A DNA stretch of 64,000 nucleotides. Source: Diploptera punctata (Eukaryota > Arthropoda > Insecta > Blattodea > Blaberidae). The notes below the pieces were generated by a model that saw nothing but the letters and a program-made list of their open reading frames with translations, ran no database searches and was not told the DNA's origin. Made by a program: the position numbers and the translations under genes. The stretch lies in the NCBI GenBank assembly GCA_030220185.1, contig JASPKZ010003432.1:620001-684000 (forward strand), read 5' to 3'. Of this stretch, positions 41,926 through 53,005 are shown piece after piece (position 1 is the stretch's first letter; the number at the start of each line of letters is the position of its first letter).

Positions 41926-41982
41926 GTAGTAGTAGTAGTCGTAGTAGTAGCCGCAGTATTTAGTAGTAGTAATAGTAGTAAT
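41926..41982. repeat. (GTA)n imperfect microsatellite
   Basis: AGT/GTA repeats with CGT and GCC interruptions. Confidence 0.85.
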
Positions 41983-41984
41983 AC

Positions 41985-42604
41985 TTATGAACGGTAACTA
42001 CAAACAGGAATGATGTGCACAAAGAAATTAAACGTATGCTCAATTCTAGAAGTCTATGCCATTATGAATTAAGGGAATCTTGTCGTTGTAAGTCCACTGC
42101 TGTGGTCTCGAGGTAGCGTGCTGCCTTGCCACGCAGCGGGCCCGGGTTCGATCCCCGGTCGGGACAGTTTTTCTGGGTGAGGTTTTTCTCGGGATTTTTC
42201 CTCACCTCTAAGACAAATGTCAGGAAAACTTCAAGGCCCAAACGGTCCCCGAAATCATGTCCATCATCATCATCATCATCATCATCCTTCACCGGTGTGG
42301 AAAGCAACGGGATGCTACCACACCTATAATTCCCTAGTAAAGCTGGAAAGCATAGCATGAAAATGCTATGATTGCAGTGAAAGACCTGCCCTCGAGCAGA
42401 ATTACTATGGATGGATGGATGTCGTTGTAACTTCTCTCAAAATCATTAAACTGAAAATATATAAATCTGTTATTCACCCAGTTATATTATATTGATGCGA
42501 AACATGAATTCTTCTTTTAAGGGAGGTGAAAAGATTACGAGTATTTGAGAATACATTTCTTAGGAAAATTATTGGACAAAAGAGAGACGAACAAACAGGT
42601 GAAT
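41985..42604 (+). pseudogene. LINE-E RT-thumb to C-terminal remnant interrupted by SINE-C1
   Basis: The 5' part (GGAATGATGTGCACAAAGAA, CTCAATTCTAGAAGTC) matches 33990. After the SINE, frames read SLKIIKLKIYKSVIHPVILY, CET, LLLREVKRLRVFENTFLRKI and IGQKRDEQTGEWR, the LINE-E region upstream of the WAGHVARM motif. It ends abruptly after GAATGGAGG near 42604, where mariner-like sequence begins. Confidence 0.75.
42092..42419 (+). mobile_element. SINE-C1, full length, inserted in LINE-E
   Basis: Head GTCCACTGCTGTGGTCTCGAG, perfect B box GGTTCGATCCC within CCCGG/CCGGG arms, body, (CAT)n, GTGTGGAAAGCAACGGGATG and ATGG-repeat end. A perfect 11-bp duplication TGTCGTTGTAA (42081-42091, 42420-42430) of LINE-E sequence brackets it. 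Confidence 0.95.
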
Positions 42605-42700
42605 GGAGGAATCACACCCAGCATATAGTCCTGACCTTGTATTTTCATTTTATCATCTGTTTCGGTTCATGACCCACCTTCTGCGACAAATTTCGGAAAA
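42605..42700 (+). pseudogene. mariner-type transposase C-terminal scrap
   Basis: Reads SHPAYSPDLVFSFYHLFRFM, resembling HPPYSPDLAPSDYHLFxxL, the block containing the last catalytic Asp of mariner transposases. About 28 codons only, fused directly to the end of the LINE-E remnant. Confidence 0.5.
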
Positions 42701-43370
42701 AAAAAAGTAAACACTGAAGCTGTGGAAATTGGTCTCAACGAATTTTTCGCGTTAAAAATCATAGACTAGTGCGTCGCGGGATAGTAAACTTACTAAATGA
42801 TTACTCAAAATTATAGAATTTTAAGGTCTCTACTCTGAAGAGTAGTTTAATTTCTTGTCAGATTAAAATCGAAATTAAATTTTATATAAAAAACATTACT
42901 TATGAGACAGTATATGTATATCAGATTGATTAAAGCAACATTTCGTGTTTTCTTCATCATTTCAATAATATATTAAAACATTTCTAGGAAGACATTACAC
43001 CTTGTTTATCATACATATGACAGTCACGAAATGTTGCAACATAGCACAAAGTTTATTTTATTGATAGTTGCATTAGGTATACCACCTTCCTACGCAATCT
43101 TCACTGTAATATATTCATGCTGAAAAGAAGCGATTAAAATATGCTTACAAGTGGTCAATATTAAATTTACCTGATTATAGAGAGTTTTAACAACCAATTT
43201 GAATTAGACCCAGGGTCTCAGGAGAAAAATCGGAGTTACCAACTGTTAAAAGGAACATCTGTCTTTGGGCTCCAAATAAGGGGATTTTTTTATGAGACCA
43301 AAACTGGTTTGGAGAAATGTAATCTTGTCCTGTGTTACATGAGTTATCAAGTAGCAAAATAATTTGTAAT
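42701..43370. other. no recognisable feature
   Basis: AT-rich DNA. Confidence 0.4.
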
Positions 43371-43374
43371 CAGA

Positions 43375-43640
43375 CTAGTGGTTATGCTCCTTTCCTCTGG
43401 TCCCGAGGGTCGCGGGTTCAAACCCTGCCGGTTCAAACCCGATGGATTTTTTAGGGTGGAAAAAATCCAAGGTGCAAGTCCTCCGGGAGGGACTTTAAGC
43501 CGTAGATCCCGCATTTCAGGCTCGTAAAAGATCTGTAAGCCTGAATAAAAAGGCCTTTAAGCAAACTTTACCGAATTTTCCCGTCCTAGTACTACCTTGT
43601 TTTCCTAAACGTCGGTATGAGGCGGAACGCTGATCACAGG
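43375..43640 (+). mobile_element. SINE-F copy with duplicated B-box segment
   Basis: CTGGTCCCGAGGGTCGCGGG, B box GGTTCAAACCC at about 43416 and again at about 43431, then GATGGATTTTTTAGGGTGG, AGTCCTCCGGGAGGGACTTT and CAGGCTCGTAAAAGATCTG. Confidence 0.7.
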
Positions 43641-43644
43641 CCAC

Positions 43645-44445
43645 TACAATTGCATCTACACGAAAACAAGTGTAACTAAATTAGTATGGTTCAATTTCTT
43701 CCCTGTAGGGGGAAGCGCCTAAAATCTCGTTGAGGGAAACAAGGGCTTACAAGATACAAGAAGATACAAAACAATTTGAGGAAAAATTTTGGACGGGTTG
43801 AGCGTTTATGATTTATTTGATTAAACAGTGCTGCCGCCTAATCTTTACATTTAGAAATAAAATTAATATAAGGTATATGGTCCAAATATCGCCCATATAT
43901 CGTAAATTGTACCTTGAAAATTCGCCATAGCCATTCAAATGTAAAAACTGTATAATATTGAATCTTACATTGGAATTCATGTACTGTACAGATAACATTT
44001 ATTAGCATCGCAGTAGAATAACACATTTGGATTTAGAATGGGTTGGATGTTTCCCTTTTGAAGGAAGAGTTCCAGATATCTCTCATTGTACATAAACACT
44101 GGTCTAAATCATTTTCAGAAGTAAAAGTAGGTACAAATAGACACTACAATGTGTTTATTGTATAAATAAATTAGCTGAATTTGAGATACCCATGTAAAAT
44201 TTAAAAACATAATTGAAATGCAGAAATATCTTATTCACTTGCCGCAACAAGTTACGCAAAGGTAAGGTTTCTGCTTTCTGTTTGTTTCGTCACATTTCTT
44301 ATGTACTCATCACTATCACTAGTGTAAAATATGGCTTCTTCCTTACTCAGTATAAATTAAATTAACAAAGTCAATTTCATAGGAGCGTATTGTCCAATAT
44401 TGTATTACACGATGTGTATTTCAAAACAAAATGATTATGTACTCT
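43645..44445. other. no recognisable feature
   Basis: Two overlapping 61-62-codon minus ORFs show no domain. Confidence 0.4.
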
Positions 44446-44452
44446 TGTAATA

Positions 44453-44982
44453 CACCGTGTCCCATTCAAACCTCCCACATTTTAAATAATCATAACTCTC
44501 AAAGTATGCGGAATTATGAAATGAGGTTGGTATTAAAAGAAAGAGAAACTCAAAGTATTTTTGTTTCCATTATTGCGGTTAATTCATGTCGCATGTTGAG
44601 CAATAATGATATAAAACAAAATAGCGACTCCTCAGCAACGAGTAGAAATTATTTTCTGGTATGTAGAGACGAAGTCAATAATTATAGTGCAAAAAAATTA
44701 CCGGAGAGAATATGGAGGAAATTCGCCTGATGGGAAGACCATTGAGGCATAGCTTGAGAAGTTTTTGGCGACTGGAAGTGTTAAAAAGGAATCAGGAGGT
44801 GCTCGTAAACGTGTTTTAGAAGAAAAGATTGAAGAATAAGAGCAGGATAGAGGTGTTTAAGTGTGTGGCAATGGAAATTCTTTGAGTTTCTGTTTCGTTT
44901 AATACCGGTCTCATTTCATAATTCCGCATACTTTGTTAGTTATGATTAATTAAAATGTGGGAGGTTTGAATGGGACGCCCTG
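44453..44982. mobile_element. mariner-like derivative, 104-bp TIRs, TA target
   Basis: A 530-bp element with arms 44453-44556 and 44879-44982. Right end reads GAATGGGACGCCCTG; left end CACCGTGTCCCATTCAAACC. TA lies on both sides (44451-44452, 44983-44984). Between the arms, broken plus-strand frames read DGKTIEA-stop-LEKFLATGSV and KKESGGARKRVLEEKIEE, resembling the helix-turn-helix LxxFxxTGSVxxxxxGxxR part of a transposase N terminus. A 99-codon ORF (44431-44730) covers the left TIR and ends in WRKFA. This is a long-TIR, internally deleted DNA transposon. Confidence 0.75.
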
Positions 44983-44984
44983 TA

Positions 44985-45580
44985 TAATAACGTGAATGTA
45001 ACTTATTTGATAACTCTCAGAACATGAATATTATTTCGGTGCGTTTAAAGCTCACACATTTGTCTAAAACTATTAATAACTGAACATACAACAATTAAAT
45101 GTGCTATCAAGTTCTGAAAGTTTGTAGAAATAGTTGCAAATTTGTAGAGGATAGCTGCTTTCTTCTGCGAAATGCAGTGGTAGGTGATTTTGGGTACATG
45201 GACAATATATGTACCGTATAGGCCTACCTTATAAGGCAGTATGAAGTACACATACGTAACATTTTGATAAAACCAATCATAACGATATACAGTATACTTG
45301 CACATCTTAAACCATTCGGTCTAAATGAAGTTTGATCGTCCCATACATGGACTGAGACACTTATTTTCTACAATATATAAGAAACTGTAATTTAACTACA
45401 CATAACAATTATATACATATATATTTCCTAGTAATTTTATTGTTGTATCGAATAATTTGAATAATGAGTATTATTTAATACTTGAATGCATAATAAATTA
45501 ATAAGTTCCTTCGATTGGTTGCTGGCCAAAGGAAGACAAGACGTGATGGGGCTGCCATCTTATAGCCTCTGGTCAGGCTT
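44985..45580. other. no recognisable feature
   Basis: The 86-codon minus ORF at 45045-45305 has no recognised motif. Confidence 0.4.
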
Positions 45581-45584
45581 TTCT

Positions 45585-45960
45585 GGTGTTGACCTATGGT
45601 AGTGAAGCATGGACACTAAAAAGACAACATGAAAGCAGAATAACGGCTTGTGAAATGAGATTCATGCGCAGAACAGCGGGTTACACCAGATGAGATCGGA
45701 AAAGGAACACCGATATCTTAAAAGAATTGAAGACTACGCCAATTTTGGAATATGTTAAGCAGTACCAACTAAATTGGAAACTCCATCTTGAAAGAATGAG
45801 TTCAAATCGGATCCCCAAAGCTGTTTATAATCATATACCAAGAGGACGAAGATCTCTGGGCCGTTGTATGAAACGCTGGAGGGAAAATTTTCTACAGGAT
45901 CGTAATAGGCCTTGGCCTAATTCTTGGAAAGAAGAAGTATTATTTAATTTTACGGGGGAA
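45585..45960 (+). pseudogene. LINE RT C-terminal remnant
   Basis: Frames read VLTYGSEAWTLKRQHESRIT, ACEMRFMRRTAGYTR, a stop, then DILKELKTTPILEYVKQYQL, NWKLHLERMSSNRIPKAVYN and PRGRRSLGRCMKRWRENFL. It matches the minus-strand LINE at 7491-8030 motif for motif (YGSE, AEMRFLR, HLxRM, RRSLGRxxKRW) and ends similarly in GAAGAAG. One stop in the first half. Confidence 0.85.
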
Positions 45961-45964
45961 ATTT

Positions 45965-46845
45965 TTTTTTCAATATAAGCTACTGAGGAAAATATGGTTT
46001 TTGGACTATTTTACTGAATCTGCTACATGAGCTTCATCACATAGCGAGTAAAGGGCCCTTAAAATTTCACAGTCCTACCTCAAATATAAATTTATTTTAA
46101 ATATACAATACTTTTAAAAGCTAAATGCACCATTAATTAACACAAAAATGCCAGGTAAACAGAATCAGAGATATACATATATTCTTACGAGCTCCTTTTC
46201 ACCTCTTTTACAACTGCTCCTAAAGCATGAGAGGTTCAAGACTCCACTTACATTGACTATTTAACTCATGCCCCAAATGGGAGTCAATGACCAATCACGT
46301 TTCAATGATTTCTGTTTTACAACCAATCAGAGTCGTGTTTCACGAAATATTTATCAGTGTTATAATTACCATATATTAAACAAAGCTCCTCCTTTTTAAT
46401 ATTCTGAACAGGTCTGACCGTTATTTTGCAGTGACTGAGCCTATAAGAAATACGGCTACCAGATTGTATATATAGTGCATACATGTCAACATTTGTAGCA
46501 ATTTATTATACCACCAAAAAAAGAAACCACTGTTTGACTTTCTTAAATGTATTTTTTCCCAGGTAATAATCCAGAAAAATATAATTGTAATATTTACATC
46601 ATACGACATCAGAAATGAATTAATATACAGATTGATGTTTCATTTTTTCTCCACTAGAGAGCATTCTTACAATATTGCGTTCCTTTGGCAATAAATAGTA
46701 TGATCTGGTTGCAGTGATAAACAAAAGAAGCAGTAGAAGCGTACCTATCGTTTCTCATTTGTTTTCAAACATCGCCGTTTGCATTAAATATATAAATATT
46801 TTGAAATAACTACAGTTAAATAATGATTTGTGAGTAAACAGCTTA
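45965..46845. other. no recognisable feature
   Basis: AT-rich DNA of about 0.9 kb. Confidence 0.4.
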
Positions 46846-46847
46846 AT

Positions 46848-46977
46848 TTTATTCGTTAAATAGTCCTAACAAATGCCACTCTTGATTTCCAAATTCTCTA
46901 GATAAATTCACTCCTCACTTCGTGAGTCGTGAATTTATCGATAATTTGGAAATCACTCGTGGCATTACTTATGATAA
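46848..46977. mobile_element. hairpin MITE with ~37-bp stems
   Basis: Stem arms about 46873-46911 and 46929-46965 (ATGCCACTCTTGATTTCC and, opposite strand, ATGCCACGAGTGATTTCC) enclose a loop containing CTCCTCACTTCGTGAG. The flanking TTAAATAGTCCTAACAA and TACTTATGATAA are shared with 2215-2305 and so belong to the element. Confidence 0.7.
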
Positions 46978-46979
46978 TA

Positions 46980-47295
46980 CTTATTTCTTCTTTTAGGGAA
47001 GATGCATACATAGGGGGCGTAGGGCTGTTCAGATGTACATAAAATAAATACTTTTCCCTGTATATACGTGGATAAAAGTAATGATCACAGAGTATTCATG
47101 TTGCTTTTATAACATTTTATTCATTCACTTTAATAAAAAAGCTAAACACTTAAAGTCAAGTATCATTCAAGTGCGAAGAGGTGGTCACACCCCTTATTAT
47201 ACAGTGAACACTATAAACTGTTCAGGAGAGAAAGTTAAAAAGAGTATGTCCTGTATCCATTCGTTTCCTTAACTTGGAACATACATTTTCAAATA
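46980..47295. other. no recognisable feature
   Basis: AT-rich DNA. Confidence 0.4.
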
Positions 47296-47299
47296 CTGT

Positions 47300-47565
47300 T
47301 CAATTTGCTAACTCATCGGCATTATCGAACACATATAGTCGCGTAGAGATAAAGTCTCCATGCATCCTTATCCTGAGCTAATGTTTTCCGAATATCCCCT
47401 GTATAATTTACCTCCCTCAATCATGATTAAAGTTACTCTCACCTCATTCTTGGCCTACATATTTGGCGCTTTCCCTCTGGTTTTCCTACTAGGAGTTTCT
47501 ATGTCCATCTTCCATTCCACATTCGTGCCACCTCTCCTGCTCATCGCAGTCTATGATACTTAATT
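47300..47565 (-). mobile_element. LINE-E 3' end, decayed
   Basis: Reads back from ACTCATCGGCATTATCGAAC through TCCTTATCCTGAGCTAATG, CTCCCTCAATCATGATTAA and TTTGGCGCTTTCCCTCTGG to TCATCGCAGTCTATGATACT, covering MNLRV back to the LRWAGHVARM region. Confidence 0.75.
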
Positions 47566-48520
47566 TTTCATGTGAGTTCAAGTGGTATTATAAAATATTA
47601 TTTTCAATTATTCGAGATCATTACTAGTAGATCTATATGGAGATTACCGGTGTTTTATAGGCAACTAACAATATTGAATTATGAAAATGTTGGAAAGGTC
47701 ACAGAAATATTGAAATTTATTGAATCTGATATCTCTATAATAAAAGAAGAGAGGCGTTTATACTGGCAGGATTGTCTGCTTTATTCCTTTCAACACACAC
47801 TACGAATGAATTAACATAAAAAAGCCATAGGCCAACATGAATAACGCTATCATAGAGCGAATAGCCTACTTTTTTTTAATTCACTCTTTTCGTCTGTTTT
47901 CGTTCTAAAAATTTTCATAAGCATTTTTTTTTTTTGCAGTGAAAGTGATATTTTTTCCCTTTCTTAAAGTAAGAAACTACGTTTCGCATCGATAGGCCTA
48001 TAATACAACTGGAAGATTCAACGATTTATAGCTATATTGTTAAATGACCATTATTTGAAAGAAGTTGTTACCAGAAGTCTCTGTGATACACAATAGCAGG
48101 CATTTGCATATAAGAATTTAATTTCTTTCTGGACCTCATTCCTGTTTATGATCGTTCTTAGTTTATTTGAATTCCGTCACATGAGATCTCGGTCATACTC
48201 GGGTACAATTTTGTAATTTCAACATTTTATATAGAAACATCAAAGGTGGTTCAAAATGAAGTGGGTCCTTACTGATTGCGTAAATTCTTCAAAATTTCTT
48301 CCCTTTAGTTTTAAGCGTCCATTACCATTTACAACAATATATATTAACGGTTGACACAGAACCGAAATTACAAGAGAACTGATCAACAGAAATGATTCAA
48401 ACTTCAAAAAAAAGGTAAGTCACTTGTTTGTCGAAATGTGGTTAGATGTGTCATTAGATTCTTCATGGAAATCATTAGGCCTATTATTTAGAAGAGTGAA
48501 ACAGTAAAATATACAGTCTA
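47566..48520. other. no recognisable feature
   Basis: Nearly 1 kb of AT-rich DNA; an 80-codon ORF at 47572-47814 is unrecognised. Confidence 0.4.
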
Positions 48521-48522
48521 GT

Positions 48523-48592
48523 CATGTGGATGTGAGACCGGCAGCCGGCTGGTAGGCCAAGGACCTTCTAGGCCTGTTGCGCTTGGAATGTT
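48523..48592 (+). mobile_element. SINE-A 3' end fragment
   Basis: CATGTGGATGTGAGACCGGC, AGCCGGCTGGTAGGCCAAGG and CTTCTAGGCCTGTTGCGC are the last ~70 bp of SINE-A; the rest is absent. Confidence 0.8.
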
Positions 48593-48754
48593 TATCTGCA
48601 AGTTCTAACTGCAAAGTCCTGATATCGAGACAGGAATATTTTTTTAGCATGACAGATCGACAGTAGCACTTGAACATCCGAGATATCCTGGCAAGGGATA
48701 TCCAAAAGTAACGTTTATATAGCACTGTTTTTAAGAAATTGTGATCTCGAATTT

Positions 48755-48835
48755 GAAGTAGTAACGTAATTAGTTAAAGCAATACGGTACAAGCTGGAAG
48801 AACTCGGGTTCGATAGGTTTTGATTTAGATATGAG
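48755..48835 (+). mobile_element. SINE-B-like tRNA head fragment
   Basis: AACGTAATTAGTTAAAGCAA and ACAAGCTGGAAGAACTCGGG leading to B-box-like GGTTCGATAGG align with the SINE-B head; no SINE-B body follows. Confidence 0.4.
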
Positions 48836-49429
48836 GACATTGATAGTTAGTTCCCTTAGTCTTAAAACTTCAGACCGACCCGAATGAGCTCTCATTCTGA
48901 AGGAGGAACTGACTGAACTAGAGTGCTTTAAAACATGAGTATCTAAGAGCTAATTGCCATGTATCTATTCCCGAGAAAAATTAAATAAATTGGCATTACA
49001 TACGTCAATGTATTTTCACACGTCTATCGTGAAGTAAGTATATAAGGCAGTAATTCATCGCATCTTAGTCATGATGTACAAACCATTTATCTAATAACTT
49101 AGTCATCAAACTGTGGGCTGTAGAATCACAACCTTCTCCCGTATTATATACATGTCACGTCTACACACACTGCTCTTAAAATGTCAACATGAATTCCTCA
49201 ACTTTCTATACACCAATATATCACAATTAAAAAAAAAAGTATTAAGGATTGTGAAGTGGTAAAAAAGTTTCTTTTCAGAATAAAATTACAAATAAACCTC
49301 GTTTTCCTAGTTCTAACGTATTCGGTGCATATCCCAATGCTAATAAAATATATAAAGTTCCTCCCCTTAATATTACATCCTTCAATTAATGATATAAAAT
49401 GGGAGATTAGCATTCAATATGGAACTAGT
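48836..49429. other. no recognisable feature
   Basis: AT-rich DNA. Confidence 0.4.
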
Positions 49430-49485
49430 AGGTTCATGCCTACGTTGACATATGCTCTCCATATATCCGTATCCTGAGCTAACTT
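49430..49485 (-). mobile_element. LINE-E short fragment
   Basis: GGTTCATGCCTACGTTGACA and ATATCCGTATCCTGAGCTAA match the AMNLR to AQDRD part of LINE-E. Confidence 0.5.
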
Positions 49486-49489
49486 TGGC

Positions 49490-50160
49490 ATGGCTGGGGT
49501 AAAATTTGCAGCGTTGTTGATCGTTATGATTTCCCGTTCTTTTTTCTTCGATTGATCTTATTCAAATTAATTGACTTAACAACAATGGTATTACAATTAA
49601 TAATTCATTATTTCATAATTAGTGTCTTGGAACTAATATAGTCTGCAAGATATATTGTGGAAGCTTATGCACTCCTTTTATATCAGAAGTTAAAGAGTTC
49701 GATTTAATTTACAGCAGTTGTGAAACTTTTTTTTAATACACTACGTGCTAAGGTTACACCTGCTGACTGTAACGTTGTTTAAATAAGCTTTAAAAATTAA
49801 CTACTGAAATTACCCGTGTATAGAGTAAAATTGGCAGGTTGAAAAATACTCTATCAATATATTTTTAAATATTACGAAGTAGTGTAGATTATAATGTTAT
49901 GACACACGTATTATTTATTGATTTCTTTTGTGATTATTAAAGTTTTTTTAAGTTCTGCCGATGTTTGCTCATTTTACGATAACAGTTTTGCACTGTTTTG
50001 TAGTATGGGATTGTGATAAAGATACTTTAAAAGTAACATAATTAAAACAATGTACAATGACAGAAAAATAATCTTCTTTGCAGTACATAATCATAAAATT
50101 AAAAAAAAACACTGTACCGTGTACTGCATTGATGTATAATAAATATTAAACATTCATAGA
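49490..50160. other. no recognisable feature
   Basis: AT-rich DNA. Confidence 0.4.
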
Positions 50161-50441
50161 ATTAGAAAACTCCAACTCCATGACGACCTAAATCTAGAAG
50201 GTCATTGGGCTATAAGTCTACCTGCCGGCCTCACATCCACACGTATAACTTACAGAGATTAACGAGCATCTAAACAGTAAATGCTTACAACATGTCGAGT
50301 TCCCCCCAGCTGTTATAGCGGATTATCTTAACCTTGTGTTGCTACTTATTCTAGTAACACCCAAATTCCTCACAATGCTAGGTTAGTACCAGTCGCATAC
50401 CGACTGAATTTCATGAGAAAAATTTCTTCCCTCATCGAGAC

Positions 50442-50692
50442 GAGGGTTCGAGTCCCGGTGGGGTAGGATTTTTAAACTGACCCAAACCTTCTGGCCGCAC
50501 TATGGCCCTGGGGTCGACTCAGCCTCTAACGGAAATGAGTATCAGACGCTTGCTCTGGGGGTAAAGGCGGCCATCACGCAGGGCTGACAACCCGGCTGAT
50601 ATGAAGGACCGATTGTCCAGAAAAAGTGGGAGCCTTAACCTCCTACTAGCCGAAGGGCCTCCTGAGGCCTCTAGTGGGATCACTTTACTTAA
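50442..50692 (+). mobile_element. SINE-B, first unit of a tandem pair (5'-truncated)
   Basis: Starts at the B box (GAGGGTTCGAGTCCCGGTGG), lacks the A box, and has the complete body to GGGATCACTTTACTT. The second unit follows after only a few bases. Confidence 0.9.
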
Positions 50693-50979
50693 GGGATACG
50701 CCGTAGCGAGTGGTTAAGGCACTGCGCTACAAGCCGGAAGGTCAAGGGTTCAAGTCCCGGTGGGGTCAGGATTTTTAAACTGACCCAAACCTTCTGGTGG
50801 CACTTTAGCCCTGGGGTCGACTCAGCCTCTAACGGAAATGAGCACCGCTTGTTCTGGGGGTAAAGGCGGCCGTCACGCAGGGCTGACATCAAGTGCAGAT
50901 TGTCCATAAAAAGTGGGAGCCTTAACCTCCTACTACCCGAAGGGCCTTCTGAGGCCTGTAGTGGGACTACTTTACTTTA
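50693..50979 (+). mobile_element. SINE-B, second unit of a tandem pair (full length)
   Basis: Head ATACGCCGTAGCGAGTGG, B box GGTTCAAGTCC, full body, end GGGACTACTTTACTTTAC. Direct orientation with the first unit and very similar to it. Confidence 0.95.
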
Positions 50980-51065
50980 CACCAAGACTCAAATGAGCGC
51001 ATGTCACGTAGCTCTGACTTAAATGATGAAGTCTAAAGACCGCTCGGGTAAGGCACGGGACTGAT

Positions 51066-51720
51066 TAGACATCACACTGCAGAATAAGATGCAGAACCAG
51101 GTGGAAGACAACAGAGTTCTCTTGTAACCGAATACAAGTCTTTATAATTAGCTTCACTTCCGGCCCAAATGTTTATTTTGGCAAAGCTCGACAACATCTC
51201 AATTTGATGGAGTACACTTCTCCATTACCACTGAGTTTCATCTCATCATTCTCCTTTCATCAATCTAACCAACTGCTAAGAGAAGAGCGTTGAGACTAAT
51301 CAGGATTTGTTATGAAGGGAATAAATTAAAGTAAATTGATTTACAACTATTTTCATGTTCCCGATCAAGAATTTGAAGAAACTGTAATAAGAAGTTCACT
51401 AATTAAGACTCACATGAGAGAGGACTTTTGTTGAATTATTAGATTTTGGAGGCCCTGAGTTCAAATTTCGGGGCTGTCTTTTTTTAAGTCAAATGTCGGG
51501 TAGGAATTTCATCATTAAACATAACTCCATAACTCTTACCATCAAATCGAAGACAGTTGCAGATATAAAAGATGCGGACTAAAGTATACAATATATCTTC
51601 TGGAATTGTGTTCTAAAGTGACAATGTTATTGGCGCAATATGCAAGTTAATTTTGCACAATTGTGAGCTATTATATTTTATTATTATTATTATTCGCTTC
51701 CAGAAAACATACGTAAATAC
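51066..51720. other. no recognisable feature
   Basis: A weak B-box-like GAGTTCAAATTT at about 51450; otherwise unremarkable. Confidence 0.35.
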
Positions 51721-51721
51721 A

Positions 51722-51977
51722 ATAGACGTGGTAGTGGGAGTTTAAGGCTCCCACCTTTCTAGATAATCGGCATCAGTTGTCAGCCCAGCGTGACGACCGA
51801 CTTTTTTCCTTACAAGCGTTTGGTGTTCATTTTAGTTAGAGGTAGAATCGACCCCAGGGTTACGTCGCCGTTAGAATGTTTGGACCAGTTTAAAAATCCT
51901 GACCCCTCTAGGACTCGAACCCCAGACCTTCCGGCTTGTAACATATTGCCTTAACTAACTACACTACGTCGTGCCCC
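51722..51977 (-). mobile_element. SINE-B, diverged
   Basis: Minus strand: GTTTAAGGCTCCCACCTTTC, GGTAGAATCGACCCCAGGG, CAGTTTAAAAATCCTGACCC and the head (GGACTCGAACCCCAGACC, TAACTACACTACGTCGTGCC). Confidence 0.85.
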
Positions 51978-51984
51978 TTCCAAC

Positions 51985-52335
51985 TAATCAACTGACACTA
52001 TCGAACCCTAAGATGCGCACGCATGTGCTGTCCATTCATCCCTAAAGTAGTAGTTAGTACTTCCTGTCACCCTCTTGGAAAAATAGGACGTATGTGAAAG
52101 CACGCAACCAGACTGTTTCTTTTTTCTTGCCAAATTCCTGACTTAATTCCAACATTTCCCTTGTTCAATTTCTGTTGTTACAGTGCGTGCCATTTTTTTT
52201 TCTAGGCAATCCCTGTGGATTATATTCCAATGTTCTCTTTGGTACACTATCTAGTTATTTTCTGAGACTGTGTCCATCCATCCCTATCCTGAGCTAATAT
52301 TTTCCTATCATTCCTTAAGTTTCCATGCCGCTCTT
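51985..52335 (-). mobile_element. LINE-E 3' end, rearranged
   Basis: ACTGACACTATCGAACCCTA and GCTGTCCATTCATCCCTAAA are the terminal part. A second match at 52270-52320 (CATCCCTATCCTGAGCTAAT) repeats the same protein region, so the segment is either rearranged or two overlapping insertions. Confidence 0.5.
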
Positions 52336-52429
52336 TCTCTCCGCATTCGGTGTCACATATCCAGGACATCACATACGAGAATTACCTGTTCTTATTAGAC
52401 CTACAACTATTACATGAGGCTCAAGAATA

Positions 52430-52563
52430 AAATTAAATATGATTTGATGGAAGTGAATATTACAGAGAATGATTGGAAAATATTAATTCAGAGTAGGGAC
52501 GTACGGAGAGCTTTTATGTTCGCGCAGGTAATTGAACATAGATTGGATAGTGCCAGTAGTTAG
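52430..52563 (+). mobile_element. LINE-E 3' end
   Basis: AATTAAATATGATTTGATGG, GAGAATGATTGGAAAATATT, and the end GATTGGATAGTGCCAGTAG. Decayed. Confidence 0.7.
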
Positions 52564-52594
52564 TTAGATATGAAATTATTAATTATATCCGTGT

Positions 52595-52748
52595 TGGTAG
52601 AGAGAATAATAACATTAACTACGATTTGACGGAAGCAGATTATACAGGGAATAATTGGAAAATATTAGCTCAGGATAGGGATGCAAGGAGAGCTTATGTC
52701 CGCGCGGCCATGAACCTACGGGTTCGATAGTGCCAGTGAGTTAGTTAT
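52595..52748 (+). mobile_element. LINE-E 3' end, better preserved
   Basis: ATAACATTAACTACGATTTG, GATTATACAGGGAATAATTG, TAGCTCAGGATAGGGATG and CATGAACCTACGGGTTCGAT, then TGCCAGTGAGTTAG. 5'-truncated at the same NNINYD region as the copy before it. Confidence 0.85.
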
Positions 52749-53005
52749 CAGTGTATACTGACCACCTTCCTAGTTTACATGTAAATTATTTAAGTTTACT
52801 ATGGTTTATTACGACATAATTCAAATACCTAGGAACAATAATTACAAATATGAATCATGAGATGCAGAAAGAAATTAGGCATAGATTCATCTCTGGAAAT
52901 ACATGATATTAAGCCTATTTATTATAGGGGCATTTGTCATCCAACTTTAAAAAAAATATATATATATAAGCCTACTACTGTATATAACTGTTATCCTCCC
53001 AGTTA

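Larger units (their letters stand above)
50165..51062 (-). mobile_element. SINE-A interrupted by a SINE-B dimer
   Basis: Minus-strand SINE-A: 50165-50441 (CTGCCGGCCTCACATCCAC, CATGTCGAGTTCCCCCCAGC, AAATTTCTTCCCTCATCGAG), resuming at 50980 (AAGACTCAAATGAGCGCATG) to the head (GACCGCTCGGGTAAGGCAC). CATCGAGAC at 50433-50441 and CACCAAGAC at 50980-50988 look like an aged 9-bp target duplication around the SINE-B pair. Confidence 0.85.
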
